DNA of 13,732 nt, from positions 1-13,732 of the forward strand of contig DCUF01000066.1 of the NCBI GenBank assembly GCA_002328485.1, read 5' to 3'. The position numbers and the translations under genes were made by a program. The notes under the pieces were generated by a model. It made no database searches, was not told the origin of the DNA, and saw nothing but the letters and a program-made list of their open reading frames with translations. Origin of the DNA: Deltaproteobacteria bacterium UBA2221 (GTDB lineage: Bacteria > Desulfobacterota > Syntrophorhabdia > Syntrophorhabdales > WCHB1-27). Shown here piece after piece: positions 1-6,958 of this stretch (position 1 is its first letter; the number at the start of each line of letters is the position of its first letter).

Positions 1-5
1 CTGTA

Positions 6-875
6 ATGAAACTCAAGATTGGATTACCGAAGGGAAGCCTCCAGGACAGCACATTCAGATTATTCAAAAACGCAGGGTACAACATTAAGGTCGTAGACCG
101 CTCATATGTCCCGTCCATAGACGACCCCGAGCTGGAGGGGCTGATCATACGGGCACAGGAAATGGCCCGATACGTTGAAAATGGCATTCTGGACATGGGG
201 ATCACCGGACTTGACTGGGTGCTGGAGCAGAACGCCAAGGTCGCCGAGGTGGCCCGGCTGAGATACGGAAAGGTGGGTTTCCGAGGTGTGAAGTGGGTCG
301 TCGCGGTCCCGAAGGATTCGTCGATAAACGAGGTGAAGGACCTCGAGGGCAAGAAGATCGCCACCGAGCTCGTGGGATTCACCAAGCGATATCTTAAATC
401 AAAGAATATTGACGCCATCGTTGAGTATTCCTGGGGCGCAACCGAGGTAAAACCACCGGTCCTCGCCGACGCCATCGTTGAGGTAACGGAGACAGGAGCA
501 TCCTTGGTGGCCAACAATCTGAGGATCGTGGAGACCATCCTCGAATCGGAGACCGTAATCATCGCCAACAAGGCCTCTCTCAAGGACAAGTGGAAACAGA
601 CAAAGATCGAAAACATTGTGATGCTTCTCAAGGCAGCCCTCTTGGCTGAGGAGAAGGTGGGCCTGAAGATGAATGTGAACCGGGCGAACCTGGACGAGAT
701 CATGGCGTTGATCCCCGGCCTCCATACGCCCACCGTCTCAAACCTGTCGGACCCCGACTGGGTGGCCCTGGAGGTCATCATGGACGAGCGGACCGTTAGG
801 GACCTGCTTCCAGGTCTAAGAAGGGCGGGCGCTGAAGGGATTGTTGAATACCGACTAAACAAGGTGATTCTCTAG
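6..875 (+). CDS. hisG: ATP phosphoribosyltransferase, long form (HisG-L)
   Basis: Catalyses the first, committed step of histidine synthesis in the cytoplasm: ATP plus PRPP to phosphoribosyl-ATP. The 289-residue product starts with the family's MKLKIGLPKGSL-type N terminus. It carries the PRPP-binding stretch ADAIVEVTETGASL at about residues 157-170. From about residue 215 to the end it has the extra ACT-like regulatory domain (IPGLHTPTVS, GAEGIVEY) that marks the long form, which is feedback-inhibited by histidine and does not need HisZ. The ATG at 6 overlaps a TAA at 4-6, which may be the stop of an upstream gene cut off by the window edge, so hisG is probably not the first gene of its operon. 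hisB follows after 8 nt. The regulatory domain implies allosteric control; no transcriptional signal can be seen because only 5 nt lie upstream. Identification is secure. Confidence 0.97.
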   Translation: MKLKIGLPKGSLQDSTFRLFKNAGYNIKVVDRSYVPSIDDPELEGLIIRAQEMARYVENGILDMGITGLDWVLEQNAKVAEVARLRYGKVGFRGVKWVVAVPKDSSINEVKDLEGKKIATELVGFTKRYLKSKNIDAIVEYSWGATEVKPPVLADAIVEVTETGASLVANNLRIVETILESETVIIANKASLKDKWKQTKIENIVMLLKAALLAEEKVGLKMNVNRANLDEIMALIPGLHTPTVSNLSDPDWVALEVIMDERTVRDLLPGLRRAGAEGIVEYRLNKVIL

Positions 876-883
876 GGGTTAAG

Positions 884-1468
884 ATGGCGCGGGAAGCCTC
901 CATTGAGAGAAAGACAAAAGAGACCATGATCAAGGTGACATGGGAGCTCGACGGAGACGGCAGCTATGCCGTTTCTACGGGCATGCCGTTTTTCAACCAT
1001 ATGCTGGAGCTTTTCTGTCGCCACGGTTTTTTCAACCTGAATATCGAGGCCCAGGGGGATCTGGACATCGACTATCACCACACCGTGGAGGACATCGGCA
1101 TTGCCATGGGCCAGTGCCTTCGCCAGGCCCTGCCTGGCTTCGAAGGTGTCGGCCGCTACGGTCACGCCCTTGTGCCCATGGACGAATCACTCTGTCTGGT
1201 ATCCATCGACATGAGCGGCAGGCCGGCCTTTGTCTTCAAAGGAAGGCTAGCGGGAAAGGTCGGAGCCTTCGACGCCCAGCTCGTAAAGGAGTTTCTCCAG
1301 GGTTTCGTTCACGAAGCCAAGATTGCCCTCCACATCAACCTCTTCTATGGCGAAAATCTCCATCATAAGGTCGAGGCGGTTTTCAAGGCCTTTGGCAGGG
1401 CGCTCGCAGATGCCGTGGCGAAAGATGAGCGGATTCAAGGAGTCCTCTCGACCAAGGGTGTGCTATGA
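884..1468 (+). CDS. hisB: Imidazoleglycerol-phosphate dehydratase (monofunctional)
   Basis: Dehydrates imidazole glycerol phosphate to imidazole acetol phosphate, a manganese-dependent step of histidine synthesis. The 194-residue protein is the dehydratase alone, without the N-terminal histidinol-phosphatase domain of the enterobacterial fusion. Both family signatures are intact: IDYHHTVED near residues 63-71 and GENLHHKVEAVFK near residues 152-164; these supply the metal-binding His and Glu residues. The loop before the first ligand His reads PFFNHML, where many family members have FFDHM or FLDHM; the ligand His is kept. The ATG at 884 comes 8 nt after hisG. The gene ends in an ATGA overlap with hisH, implying coupled translation. 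Function is confident; the Asn substitution is probably a tolerated variant. Confidence 0.96.
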   Translation: MAREASIERKTKETMIKVTWELDGDGSYAVSTGMPFFNHMLELFCRHGFFNLNIEAQGDLDIDYHHTVEDIGIAMGQCLRQALPGFEGVGRYGHALVPMDESLCLVSIDMSGRPAFVFKGRLAGKVGAFDAQLVKEFLQGFVHEAKIALHINLFYGENLHHKVEAVFKAFGRALADAVAKDERIQGVLSTKGVL

Positions 1469-2067
1469 TAGCCATTGTTGACTACGGCATGGGAAACCTG
1501 AGAAGCGTGGGGAACGCATTCGCTCGGCTCAATGCCGAGGCCATTGTCACCCGAGACGCGGACCAGATCAAGAGGTCGTCTGCCATTGTTCTACCCGGCG
1601 TTGGTGCCTTCGGTCGCTGCGTGGAGAATCTGCAGAAATTCGATCTTTTCGACCTGATAAAGCAGGAGATAAGTTCCGGCAAGCGCTACCTCGGCATATG
1701 CCTTGGAATGCAGATACTTTTTGAAACCTCGGAGGAGGCCCCGGGCGTGGCAGGCATGGGTGTCATAAAGGGAAATGTGGCCCGTTTCAGGGGCGGACTA
1801 AAGGTTCCGCACATGGGATGGAACAGTGTCCAGATGGTCAAGGATTCCGAGATCCTCAGAGGGATAGATGATGGCGCCTATTTCTATTTCGTCCACTCCT
1901 TTTATCCCGCGCCCATCGAGGATGTGGCTGCTACGAGAACGGACTACGGAATCGGTTTCGTTTCCGCCGTTGAGAGAGACAACCTTTTTGCCTGCCAGTT
2001 CCATCCGGAAAAGAGTCAGAGCATCGGCTTGCAGCTTCTATCCAACTTCGTCGGATTATGCGCTTAG
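1465..2067 (+). CDS. hisH: Imidazole glycerol phosphate synthase, glutaminase subunit
   Basis: Class I glutamine amidotransferase that releases ammonia from glutamine and channels it to HisF, which is encoded three genes downstream. The 200-residue length is normal. Visible motifs are VDYGMGNLRSV at the N terminus, LPGVGAFG near residue 45, the nucleophile elbow LGICLGMQ near residues 75-82, HMGWN, and the catalytic His/Glu pair in CQFHPEKSQ near the C terminus. The Cys-His-Glu triad is therefore complete. The start overlaps the hisB stop by 4 nt, and the 3' end overlaps the next gene by 10 nt. hisH and hisF are usually close because their products form a 1:1 complex; here they are separated by an unrelated gene and hisA. 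Confidence 0.97.
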   Translation: MIAIVDYGMGNLRSVGNAFARLNAEAIVTRDADQIKRSSAIVLPGVGAFGRCVENLQKFDLFDLIKQEISSGKRYLGICLGMQILFETSEEAPGVAGMGVIKGNVARFRGGLKVPHMGWNSVQMVKDSEILRGIDDGAYFYFVHSFYPAPIEDVAATRTDYGIGFVSAVERDNLFACQFHPEKSQSIGLQLLSNFVGLCA

Positions 2068-2585
2068 CGACGCTATTTCTCGGGCTACTGATTTTCCTCG
2101 GCACCATTGGGACCGCCTGTGGGGTGGACATCGATGTCGAGCGGCTCCAGGACACGAAGATCTACCTCTGTCCCCGTTGTCAGAAGCCTATTCGAGCGGA
2201 CCATATTGCCGAAAACGCCGAGTCGATGCTGGCTGATGCAGTGAAAACGAGCCTCGGCGCCCGGCATATTACCTTCACCGAAGGGAACGGGAAGGACGGA
2301 CCCCGCCTTTCCATCTTGGTTTATCGGTTTCAGGAGCGGAGAGGAAGCAACATCGCCGTGGATAAGCCGGCCAGCGTCGGTTTCCACGCCCATCTATACG
2401 CAGGTGGCAGCCTCGTCAAGACCGTCGTCTTCGACGAGACCCAGCAGCCCCTCTCGGAAAATCTATTGAAGCTCGGCACGTTCCTGAAAAGGGGCGCCAG
2501 ATGGATCACTGTAGACGAGTTGTGCCGGGAAGGGGTGGAAAGGGTCATCCATGCCCTGGAGAAAGACCTTGGGGGAAGCAAGTGA
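2058..2585 (+). CDS. Small exported protein of unknown function within the his operon
   Basis: I do not recognise an established function. The 175-residue product begins with a clear export signal: Arg2, a hydrophobic stretch over residues 3-20, then Cys21. The lipobox is poor (Gly-Thr-Ala before Cys21, lacking Leu/Val at -3). Lipid modification is thus uncertain, and signal peptidase I cleavage after ACG is also possible. A CPRC pair (Cys38, Cys41) could bind metal or form a disulfide. The C-terminal half (about residues 90-160) has features of a compact alpha/beta domain: alternating hydrophobic strands, then SENLLKLGTF, KRGARWIT and an amphipathic helix. It resembles unnamed envelope lipoproteins I associate with Deltaproteobacteria, but that is memory-based. 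The ATG lies inside the end of hisH (10 nt overlap), and the stop overlaps the hisA GTG by 4 nt. It is therefore embedded in the operon and probably expressed at his-operon level. Nothing in it suggests a histidine enzyme. Confidence 0.8.
   Translation: MRLATLFLGLLIFLGTIGTACGVDIDVERLQDTKIYLCPRCQKPIRADHIAENAESMLADAVKTSLGARHITFTEGNGKDGPRLSILVYRFQERRGSNIAVDKPASVGFHAHLYAGGSLVKTVVFDETQQPLSENLLKLGTFLKRGARWITVDELCREGVERVIHALEKDLGGSK
2571..2576 (+). promoter_or_regulatory. Ribosome binding site fixing the hisA GTG start
   Basis: GGGGGA lies 5 nt before the GTG at 2582. A frame-consistent ATG exists further upstream at 2501, but it would add 27 residues unlike any HisA N terminus. The GTG start places the catalytic Asp at residue 8, as in characterised HisA proteins. 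Confidence 0.75.
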
Positions 2586-3289
2586 AGATCTTGTGGGCCA
2601 TGGACATCATTGAAGGTGAGGCCGTCCGATTGTTCAAGGGCGACTTCGCCAAGAAGACCGTATACAGCTCCCGACCGACCGAGAAGATCGAAGAGATGGT
2701 GGCCAGGGGGGCCCGGGACTTCCACGTCATCGATCTGGACGGCGCTCGGGTCAGCGAGCCGGTCAACGGCGGATTGATAGCTCGCATACGAAGCCACGTG
2801 CCAGGCTACATGGAGACCGGTGGGGGCATCAGGTCAGAAGAGGATATTGCCTGGTATCGGTCTCAGGGACTAGACGGTGTTATCGTGGGGACCAAGGCCC
2901 TGCTCGACCCCGGGTTTCTGTTGAACCTTTCTTCTTGCGATCACGTGGTGCTTGGCCTGGACATGTTCGACGGCAGACCCATGGTGAGGGGCTGGAAGGA
3001 GGCAAGCGAGATCCGCACGGAAGAGATTCTCGAAGGGGCCGAGAAAGCCGGCGTTTTGGCCATCCTTTTTACAAGCATTGGACGGGACGGCACCCTGGAA
3101 GGCCCGGATTTTGAGGGCATCAAGAGGATGCAGGGAATGACCCGGCTCCCTATCATCGCCAGCGGCGGAATGAGCTGCCTGGACGATCTGAAGCGGCTGA
3201 GGGAGATGGAGGTCTGGGCGGCGATTGTGGGTAAAGCCTTCTATGAAGGAAGGATTGGAATAGAAGAGGCCATGGAATATGCTGACTAA
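2582..3289 (+). CDS. hisA: ProFAR isomerase (phosphoribosylformimino-AICAR-P isomerase)
   Basis: Amadori-type isomerase converting ProFAR to PRFAR, the substrate of HisF; a cytoplasmic (beta/alpha)8 barrel. From the GTG start the protein is 235 residues, slightly short for the family. The key residues fall at the classical numbers: Asp8 (AMDI), Asp127 (GLD), Thr164 and Asp169 (FTSIGRDGT). The phosphate-binding loops GGGIRS (about 80-85) and IASGGM (about 192-197) are present. The N terminus reads AMDIIEGEAVRL instead of the common PAIDLKDGKCVRL, a modest divergence. The start overlaps the stop of the upstream unknown gene as GTGA, and the end overlaps hisF by 11 nt. The GW motif after Asp127 fits HisA; nothing points to the actinobacterial dual-function PriA, though sequence alone cannot exclude TrpF activity. 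Confidence 0.93.
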   Translation: MKILWAMDIIEGEAVRLFKGDFAKKTVYSSRPTEKIEEMVARGARDFHVIDLDGARVSEPVNGGLIARIRSHVPGYMETGGGIRSEEDIAWYRSQGLDGVIVGTKALLDPGFLLNLSSCDHVVLGLDMFDGRPMVRGWKEASEIRTEEILEGAEKAGVLAILFTSIGRDGTLEGPDFEGIKRMQGMTRLPIIASGGMSCLDDLKRLREMEVWAAIVGKAFYEGRIGIEEAMEYAD

Positions 3290-4034
3290 GAGAATAATCC
3301 CCTGCTTAGACGTGAAAGAGGGGAGGGTGGTGAAAGGAACAAACTTCGTAAACCTAAGGGACGCGGGCAGTCCTGTGGAGAACGCCAAGGCCTACGAGGA
3401 ACAGAAGGCCGATGAACTCTGTTTCCTCGACATAACCGCCTCGCACGAGAAGCGTAGAACCATCCTTCAGGTAGTGGAGCGGGTGGCTAACGAGGTATTC
3501 ATGCCCCTTACCGTGGGCGGCGGGGTCCACTCCATCCAAGATATTCGAGAGATACTCTTGGCAGGGGCCGACAAGGTTACCATCAATACGGCAGCCGTAG
3601 AGCGGCCGGAACTGGTGAGGGAGGCGAGCGAGGTATTCGGAAGTCAGTGCATCTGCATCGCCATCGATGCGAAGGCCCGAGAAGGCGGGTTCGAAGTCTA
3701 CACCTATGGCGGAAGGCGGGCCACGGGGATCGATGCGGTGGCTTGGGCGAAAGAGGCGGAGGCTTTGGGCGCCGGCGAGGTCCTTTTGACCAGCATGGAT
3801 CGGGACGGTACCAAGATCGGGTATGATATCCCCTTAACGCGGACCATATCCGAATCGGTGACCATTCCCGTCATCGCCTCGGGTGGCGTCGGGACCCTCG
3901 AACACCTCTACGAGGGCCTTGTGGAAGGGAGGGCCGATGCCGTGCTAGCCGCCTCCATCTTTCACTATCGCGAATACAGCGTGATGGAGGCAAAGAGGTA
4001 CCTCCATGAGCGAGGGGTCAGCGTGCGCTTGTGA
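3279..4034 (+). CDS. hisF: Imidazole glycerol phosphate synthase, cyclase subunit
   Basis: Uses ammonia delivered by HisH to cleave and cyclise PRFAR into imidazole glycerol phosphate and AICAR, linking histidine and purine synthesis. The 251-residue (beta/alpha)8 barrel is full length. The catalytic residues are at the standard positions: Asp11 in IIPCLDVKEGRVVKG and Asp130 in CIAIDAK. Phosphate-binding loops VGGGVHS (about 79-85) and IASGGVG near residue 200 are present, as is LTSMDRDGTKIGYD. The ATG lies 11 nt inside the end of hisA. After the stop comes the only appreciable gap of the operon, 80 nt before hisI, with no terminator-like hairpin. Confidence 0.98.
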   Translation: MLTKRIIPCLDVKEGRVVKGTNFVNLRDAGSPVENAKAYEEQKADELCFLDITASHEKRRTILQVVERVANEVFMPLTVGGGVHSIQDIREILLAGADKVTINTAAVERPELVREASEVFGSQCICIAIDAKAREGGFEVYTYGGRRATGIDAVAWAKEAEALGAGEVLLTSMDRDGTKIGYDIPLTRTISESVTIPVIASGGVGTLEHLYEGLVEGRADAVLAASIFHYREYSVMEAKRYLHERGVSVRL

Positions 4035-4104
4035 GGGGAGGCATCTTCGTGCCCGGCCGGAGAAGGGCGGTACAGTCGTCCGATTACAACTAAATATCTT
4101 GTTT

Positions 4105-4108
4105 GAGG
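4105..4108 (+). promoter_or_regulatory. Ribosome binding site for hisI
   Basis: GAGG sits 6 nt before the ATG at 4115. It favours this ATG over an in-frame TTG four codons upstream that overlaps the site itself. Confidence 0.65.
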
Positions 4109-4114
4109 TTAGTC

Positions 4115-4489
4115 ATGGAAGACATTAAGTTTGATGCAAAGGGTTTGGTCCCCGTCGTCGTACAGGATGAGAAGACTCGGGATGTGGTGATGGTGGCCTA
4201 TATGAATCAAGAGGCCTATGATTTGACGGTGAAGACAGGCAAGGCCCATTATTGGTCCCGGTCGAGAAACCAGCTTTGGCTCAAAGGGGAGAGCTCAGGC
4301 CATTTTCAGATGGTGAAAGGCATATATCTGGACTGTGACAACGACACGATCCTTCTCGTCGTCGACCAGAAGATGGCGGCCTGTCATACGGGCTACTGGA
4401 GCTGTTTTTATCGCCTACGAACAGACGAAGGCTGGAAAGCGGTTGGAGAAAAGGTGTTCGACGAAAAATCGGTCTACGGTGACAAATAG
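4115..4489 (+). CDS. hisI: Phosphoribosyl-AMP cyclohydrolase (monofunctional HisI)
   Basis: Opens the purine ring of phosphoribosyl-AMP, the third step of histidine synthesis; a zinc enzyme that also needs magnesium. The product is 124 residues from the ATG and holds the whole family core: GLVPVVVQD, MVAYMNQEA, HYWSRSRNQLW, KGESSGH, the metal-binding LDCDND and AACHTGYWSCFYR. The Cys residues and the Asp cluster that bind Zn and Mg are present. It lacks the HisE pyrophosphohydrolase domain fused in enterobacteria, and no hisE is seen in the window, so that enzyme must be encoded elsewhere. A GAGG ribosome site precedes the ATG. The gene starts 80 nt after hisF and overlaps pgpA by 11 nt at its end. 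Confidence 0.96.
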   Translation: MEDIKFDAKGLVPVVVQDEKTRDVVMVAYMNQEAYDLTVKTGKAHYWSRSRNQLWLKGESSGHFQMVKGIYLDCDNDTILLVVDQKMAACHTGYWSCFYRLRTDEGWKAVGEKVFDEKSVYGDK

Positions 4490-4919
4490 GTTTCTACGGG
4501 GATTCGTAAGCTGTGGTTTTGTCGGTTTCGTACCTTTCTTGCCGGGGACCGTCTGCTCGGCCCTAGGCTGTCTCCTTCTCTATTGGTTCCCTGCCTTCTT
4601 CGGCCACCCCCTCGCCGTCCTCGGTTCTGTGGCCCTTGCAGTTCTCAGCGTCCGGCACCTCGGTCTGCCCGAAGGGGAGGATCCAAGATATGTGGTCATC
4701 GATGAAATGGCAGGCATTTTGGTGACCATGGTCGGGCACGCAGCGACGCCCGCGAATCTCCTTATAGGCTTTATTCTCTTTCGTGCCTTTGATATACTTA
4801 AGCCCTACCCGATAAAGAAGATCGAGCGCCTGCCCGGCGCCTGGGGCATCGTGGCAGACGATGTTGCAGCAGCACTATTGTCGAATATCATCCTCACCCT
4901 TCTGGGGAGAATCTGGTGA
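4479..4919 (+). CDS. pgpA: Phosphatidylglycerophosphatase A family protein
   Basis: Removes the phosphate from phosphatidylglycerol phosphate to give phosphatidylglycerol; an inner-membrane enzyme. The frame stays open well upstream inside hisI, but those residues are basic and low-quality. The first sensible start is the GTG at 4479, giving 146 residues. Family features are GFVPFLPGTVCSALG near the N terminus, VVIDEMAGIL, FILFRAFDILKPYPI and GIVADDVAAALLSN; the acidic residues in DEMAG and ADD are those expected for the magnesium site. Several hydrophobic segments fit a membrane protein. No strong Shine-Dalgarno precedes the GTG, and the 11 nt overlap with hisI suggests translational coupling. 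The stop overlaps the next GTG as GTGA. The family is clear; the exact start is less so. Confidence 0.9.
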   Translation: MTNRFLRGFVSCGFVGFVPFLPGTVCSALGCLLLYWFPAFFGHPLAVLGSVALAVLSVRHLGLPEGEDPRYVVIDEMAGILVTMVGHAATPANLLIGFILFRAFDILKPYPIKKIERLPGAWGIVADDVAAALLSNIILTLLGRIW

Positions 4920-5395
4920 AGGCCGAGGAGCGCATCCTGCGACTTATGATTGAGAAGTCACTAAAGCTGAGCGTCGCGGAATCGTGTACGGGCGGACTGA
5001 TTGCGAGCAGAATTACCGATATAGCCGGCTCCTCCGAGTACTTCGATGCGGGTATGGTCACGTACAGCAACGCCGCAAAGATACGCTTCTTGGGTGTCCC
5101 TGAGGAGTTGCTGATCCGGCACGGGGCGGTCAGCCGGGAGACGGCTGAGAGCATGGCCCAAGGGGTCCGGCGGGCCACGGGGTCCCACGTCGGTCTTTCG
5201 GTTACGGGCATCGCCGGTCCGGGGGGAGGGTCCGACCTCAAGCCGGTGGGCACCGTTTTTATAGGAATCTCCTGGGAGGAGGGTGTGCTGGTGAAGGGTT
5301 TTCTTTTTAAGGGGGACCGAAAGGAGATCAGGCAGCAGGCCTCTGATGCAGCCCTACAGATGGTGATCGATCACCTTGAGGTGGAATCGGTATGA
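4916..5395 (+). CDS. pncC: CinA C-terminal-domain protein, NMN amidohydrolase (PncC)
   Basis: Deamidates nicotinamide mononucleotide to nicotinate mononucleotide, recycling NAD by-products such as those made by NAD-dependent DNA ligase. The 159 residues comprise only the CinA C-terminal (PncC) domain, without the N-terminal MoCF-like pyrophosphatase domain of full-length CinA. Motifs are AESCTGG (about residues 21-27), VTYSNAAK, HGAVSRETAESMA, SVTGIAGPGGG, KPVGTVFIG and FKGDRKEIR. The GTG start is preceded by GGGGAGAA and overlaps the pgpA stop by 4 nt. The end overlaps thpR as ATGA. The cinA-recA neighbourhood is widespread in bacteria and fits a loose DNA-repair or NAD link. Whether it is called cinA or pncC is a naming choice. 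Confidence 0.93.
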   Translation: MKAEERILRLMIEKSLKLSVAESCTGGLIASRITDIAGSSEYFDAGMVTYSNAAKIRFLGVPEELLIRHGAVSRETAESMAQGVRRATGSHVGLSVTGIAGPGGGSDLKPVGTVFIGISWEEGVLVKGFLFKGDRKEIRQQASDAALQMVIDHLEVESV

Positions 5396-5946
5396 GGATG
5401 TTTCTGGCCCTCGAATTGCCGTCAACGGTTGTTGATTACCTGACCGGCGTGATGAAAAGCCTTGCTGAGCGGGTGGATGGGGTTCGATGGGTGAAGAATG
5501 AGGGCATCCACATCACCACGAAGTTTCTGGGAGAGGTTGAAGAATCGAAGATAACGGCGATGCACGAGGCCCTCAAACCCTTAGGAGAGATGTACAGCCC
5601 AATTCCAGCAGCCCTCGATAAGATCGACGCTTTGCCCAACAAGCGGAGGGCGCGCGTGATCGTCGTGACGCTTGGTCAGGGTGTCGAGGCCATGGAGAGG
5701 ATCTTTTTCGAGGTGGAGGAGAGACTCGACGCTGTAATGGAGATTGAACGGGAGGAACGCGCCTATCTGCCCCACATTACACTGGGGAGGCGGAAGGTGC
5801 CAAAGCCGTTTCCAAACGGGGATGTCCCAGACATCCAGAGAAAGGAGTTCATGGTCGAGCATCTGGTGCTTTTCAAGAGCACCCTGACGTCAGGCGGCGC
5901 CATCTACACCCCCCTTTGGAAGATAAAACTTGGAGGCCAGGGATGA
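5392..5946 (+). CDS. thpR: RNA 2',3'-cyclic phosphodiesterase (LigT/ThpR, 2H family)
   Basis: Member of the 2H phosphoesterase superfamily, which hydrolyses RNA 2',3'-cyclic phosphates and in vitro can join tRNA halves by 2'-5' linkage; the cellular role is not settled. The 184-residue protein has both catalytic HxT motifs: HIT at residues 40-42 in IHITTKFLG and HIT at 128-130 in LPHITLGR. The N terminus MRMFLALELP and RWVKNEGIH are typical. It overlaps pncC and recA by 4 nt each (ATGA at both ends), so it is produced together with RecA. Length is standard for the family. Confidence 0.93.
   Translation: MRMFLALELPSTVVDYLTGVMKSLAERVDGVRWVKNEGIHITTKFLGEVEESKITAMHEALKPLGEMYSPIPAALDKIDALPNKRRARVIVVTLGQGVEAMERIFFEVEERLDAVMEIEREERAYLPHITLGRRKVPKPFPNGDVPDIQRKEFMVEHLVLFKSTLTSGGAIYTPLWKIKLGGQG
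5932..5936 (+). promoter_or_regulatory. Ribosome binding site fixing the recA start
   Basis: GGAGG lies 6 nt before the ATG at 5943. An in-frame TTG at 5916 would add nine residues with no ribosome site, so the ATG is preferred. Confidence 0.8.
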
Positions 5947-6956
5947 AGGAGAAGGAAGACGGTAGCGGTAACAGGGCGAAGGCGCTGGAGATGGCGGTAA
6001 CGCAGATCGAGCGGGCTTTCGGCAAGGGCTCCATCATGAAACTGGGGGAGGGTGCGGCCGAGGCAGTGCCGGTGATCCCGACGGGCTCCATAGCCCTCGA
6101 TATTGCCCTAGGGATCGGTGGGCTCCCGAGGGGCAGAGTGGTCGAGATATACGGACCCGAGGCGTCAGGCAAAACCACCCTTGCGCTGCAGGTTGTTGCC
6201 CAGATACAGAAAACGGGAGGGGTTGCGGCCTTTGTCGACGCCGAGCACGCCCTCGATATCCATTATGCGGGAAAGATCGGTGTGAAGACCGACGAACTGC
6301 TCATTTCCCAACCTGATACGGGAGAGCAGGCACTGGAGATTACAGAGATCCTCGTTCGAAGCGGCGCCGTGGACACCATCGTCATCGACTCGGTGGCAGC
6401 CCTAGTGCCGAGGGCGGAGATCGAGGGGGAGATGGGGGATCAACACATGGGTCTGCAGGCCCGTCTTATGTCCCAGGCGTTGAGAAAACTGACCGCCACC
6501 ATCAGCAAGTCAATGACCACGGTCATCTTCATCAATCAGATCAGACAGAAGATCGGGGTTATGTTCGGCAATCCCGAGACAACGACCGGTGGCAACGCCC
6601 TGAAATTTTACTCTTCGGTGCGACTCGATATCCGGCGCATCTCCGCGATCAAGGATGGCCAGGACGTGGTCGGTTCGAGGACAAGGGTAAAGGTGGTCAA
6701 AAACAAGATGGCCCCCCCTTTTAGAGAGGCCGAATTTGACATTGTCTTTGGTGAAGGCGTCTCGAGGGAAGGAGACCTCCTCGATCTCGGGACCGATCTC
6801 GGGGTTATCGAGAAGGCCGGAACCTGGTATTCCTATGGGGACGCACGGATCGGCCAGGGTAGAGAGAATGCCAAGGACTACCTCAAGAAGAACGCCGCCA
6901 TCGCGGATGAAATAGAAGGGAAAATACGGGCCCACCATGGGCTTGGAAAGGAATAG
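5943..6956 (+). CDS. recA: Recombinase RecA
   Basis: DNA-dependent ATPase that forms filaments on single-stranded DNA, drives homologous pairing and stimulates LexA self-cleavage. From the ATG at 5943 it is 337 residues. Visible features are AFGKGSIMKLG at the N terminus, Walker A GPEASGKTT at about 71-79 (the second Ser of the usual GPESSGKTT is Ala), SQPDTGEQALEI, VIDSVAALVP (Walker B), loop 1 MGDQHMGLQARLMSQALRKL and loop 2 NQIRQKIGVMFGNPETTTGGNALKFY. The C terminus stops at GLGKE without the acidic tail seen in many RecA proteins. There is no promoter space: the start overlaps thpR by 4 nt. No LexA-box-like repeat is evident just upstream. recX does not follow; alaS starts 2 nt after the stop. 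Confidence 0.99.
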   Translation: MKEKEDGSGNRAKALEMAVTQIERAFGKGSIMKLGEGAAEAVPVIPTGSIALDIALGIGGLPRGRVVEIYGPEASGKTTLALQVVAQIQKTGGVAAFVDAEHALDIHYAGKIGVKTDELLISQPDTGEQALEITEILVRSGAVDTIVIDSVAALVPRAEIEGEMGDQHMGLQARLMSQALRKLTATISKSMTTVIFINQIRQKIGVMFGNPETTTGGNALKFYSSVRLDIRRISAIKDGQDVVGSRTRVKVVKNKMAPPFREAEFDIVFGEGVSREGDLLDLGTDLGVIEKAGTWYSYGDARIGQGRENAKDYLKKNAAIADEIEGKIRAHHGLGKE

Positions 6957-6958
6957 CC

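Noticed and set aside
2330..2797. Minus-strand open frame across the junction of the unknown exported gene and hisA
   Set aside because: Both plus-strand genes are better supported; the antisense product is low-complexity and has no family features.
4086..4102. ACAA-N9-TTGT in the hisF-hisI gap as a possible operator
   Set aside because: Only four bases per arm in AT-rich sequence; expected by chance and unlike a LexA box.
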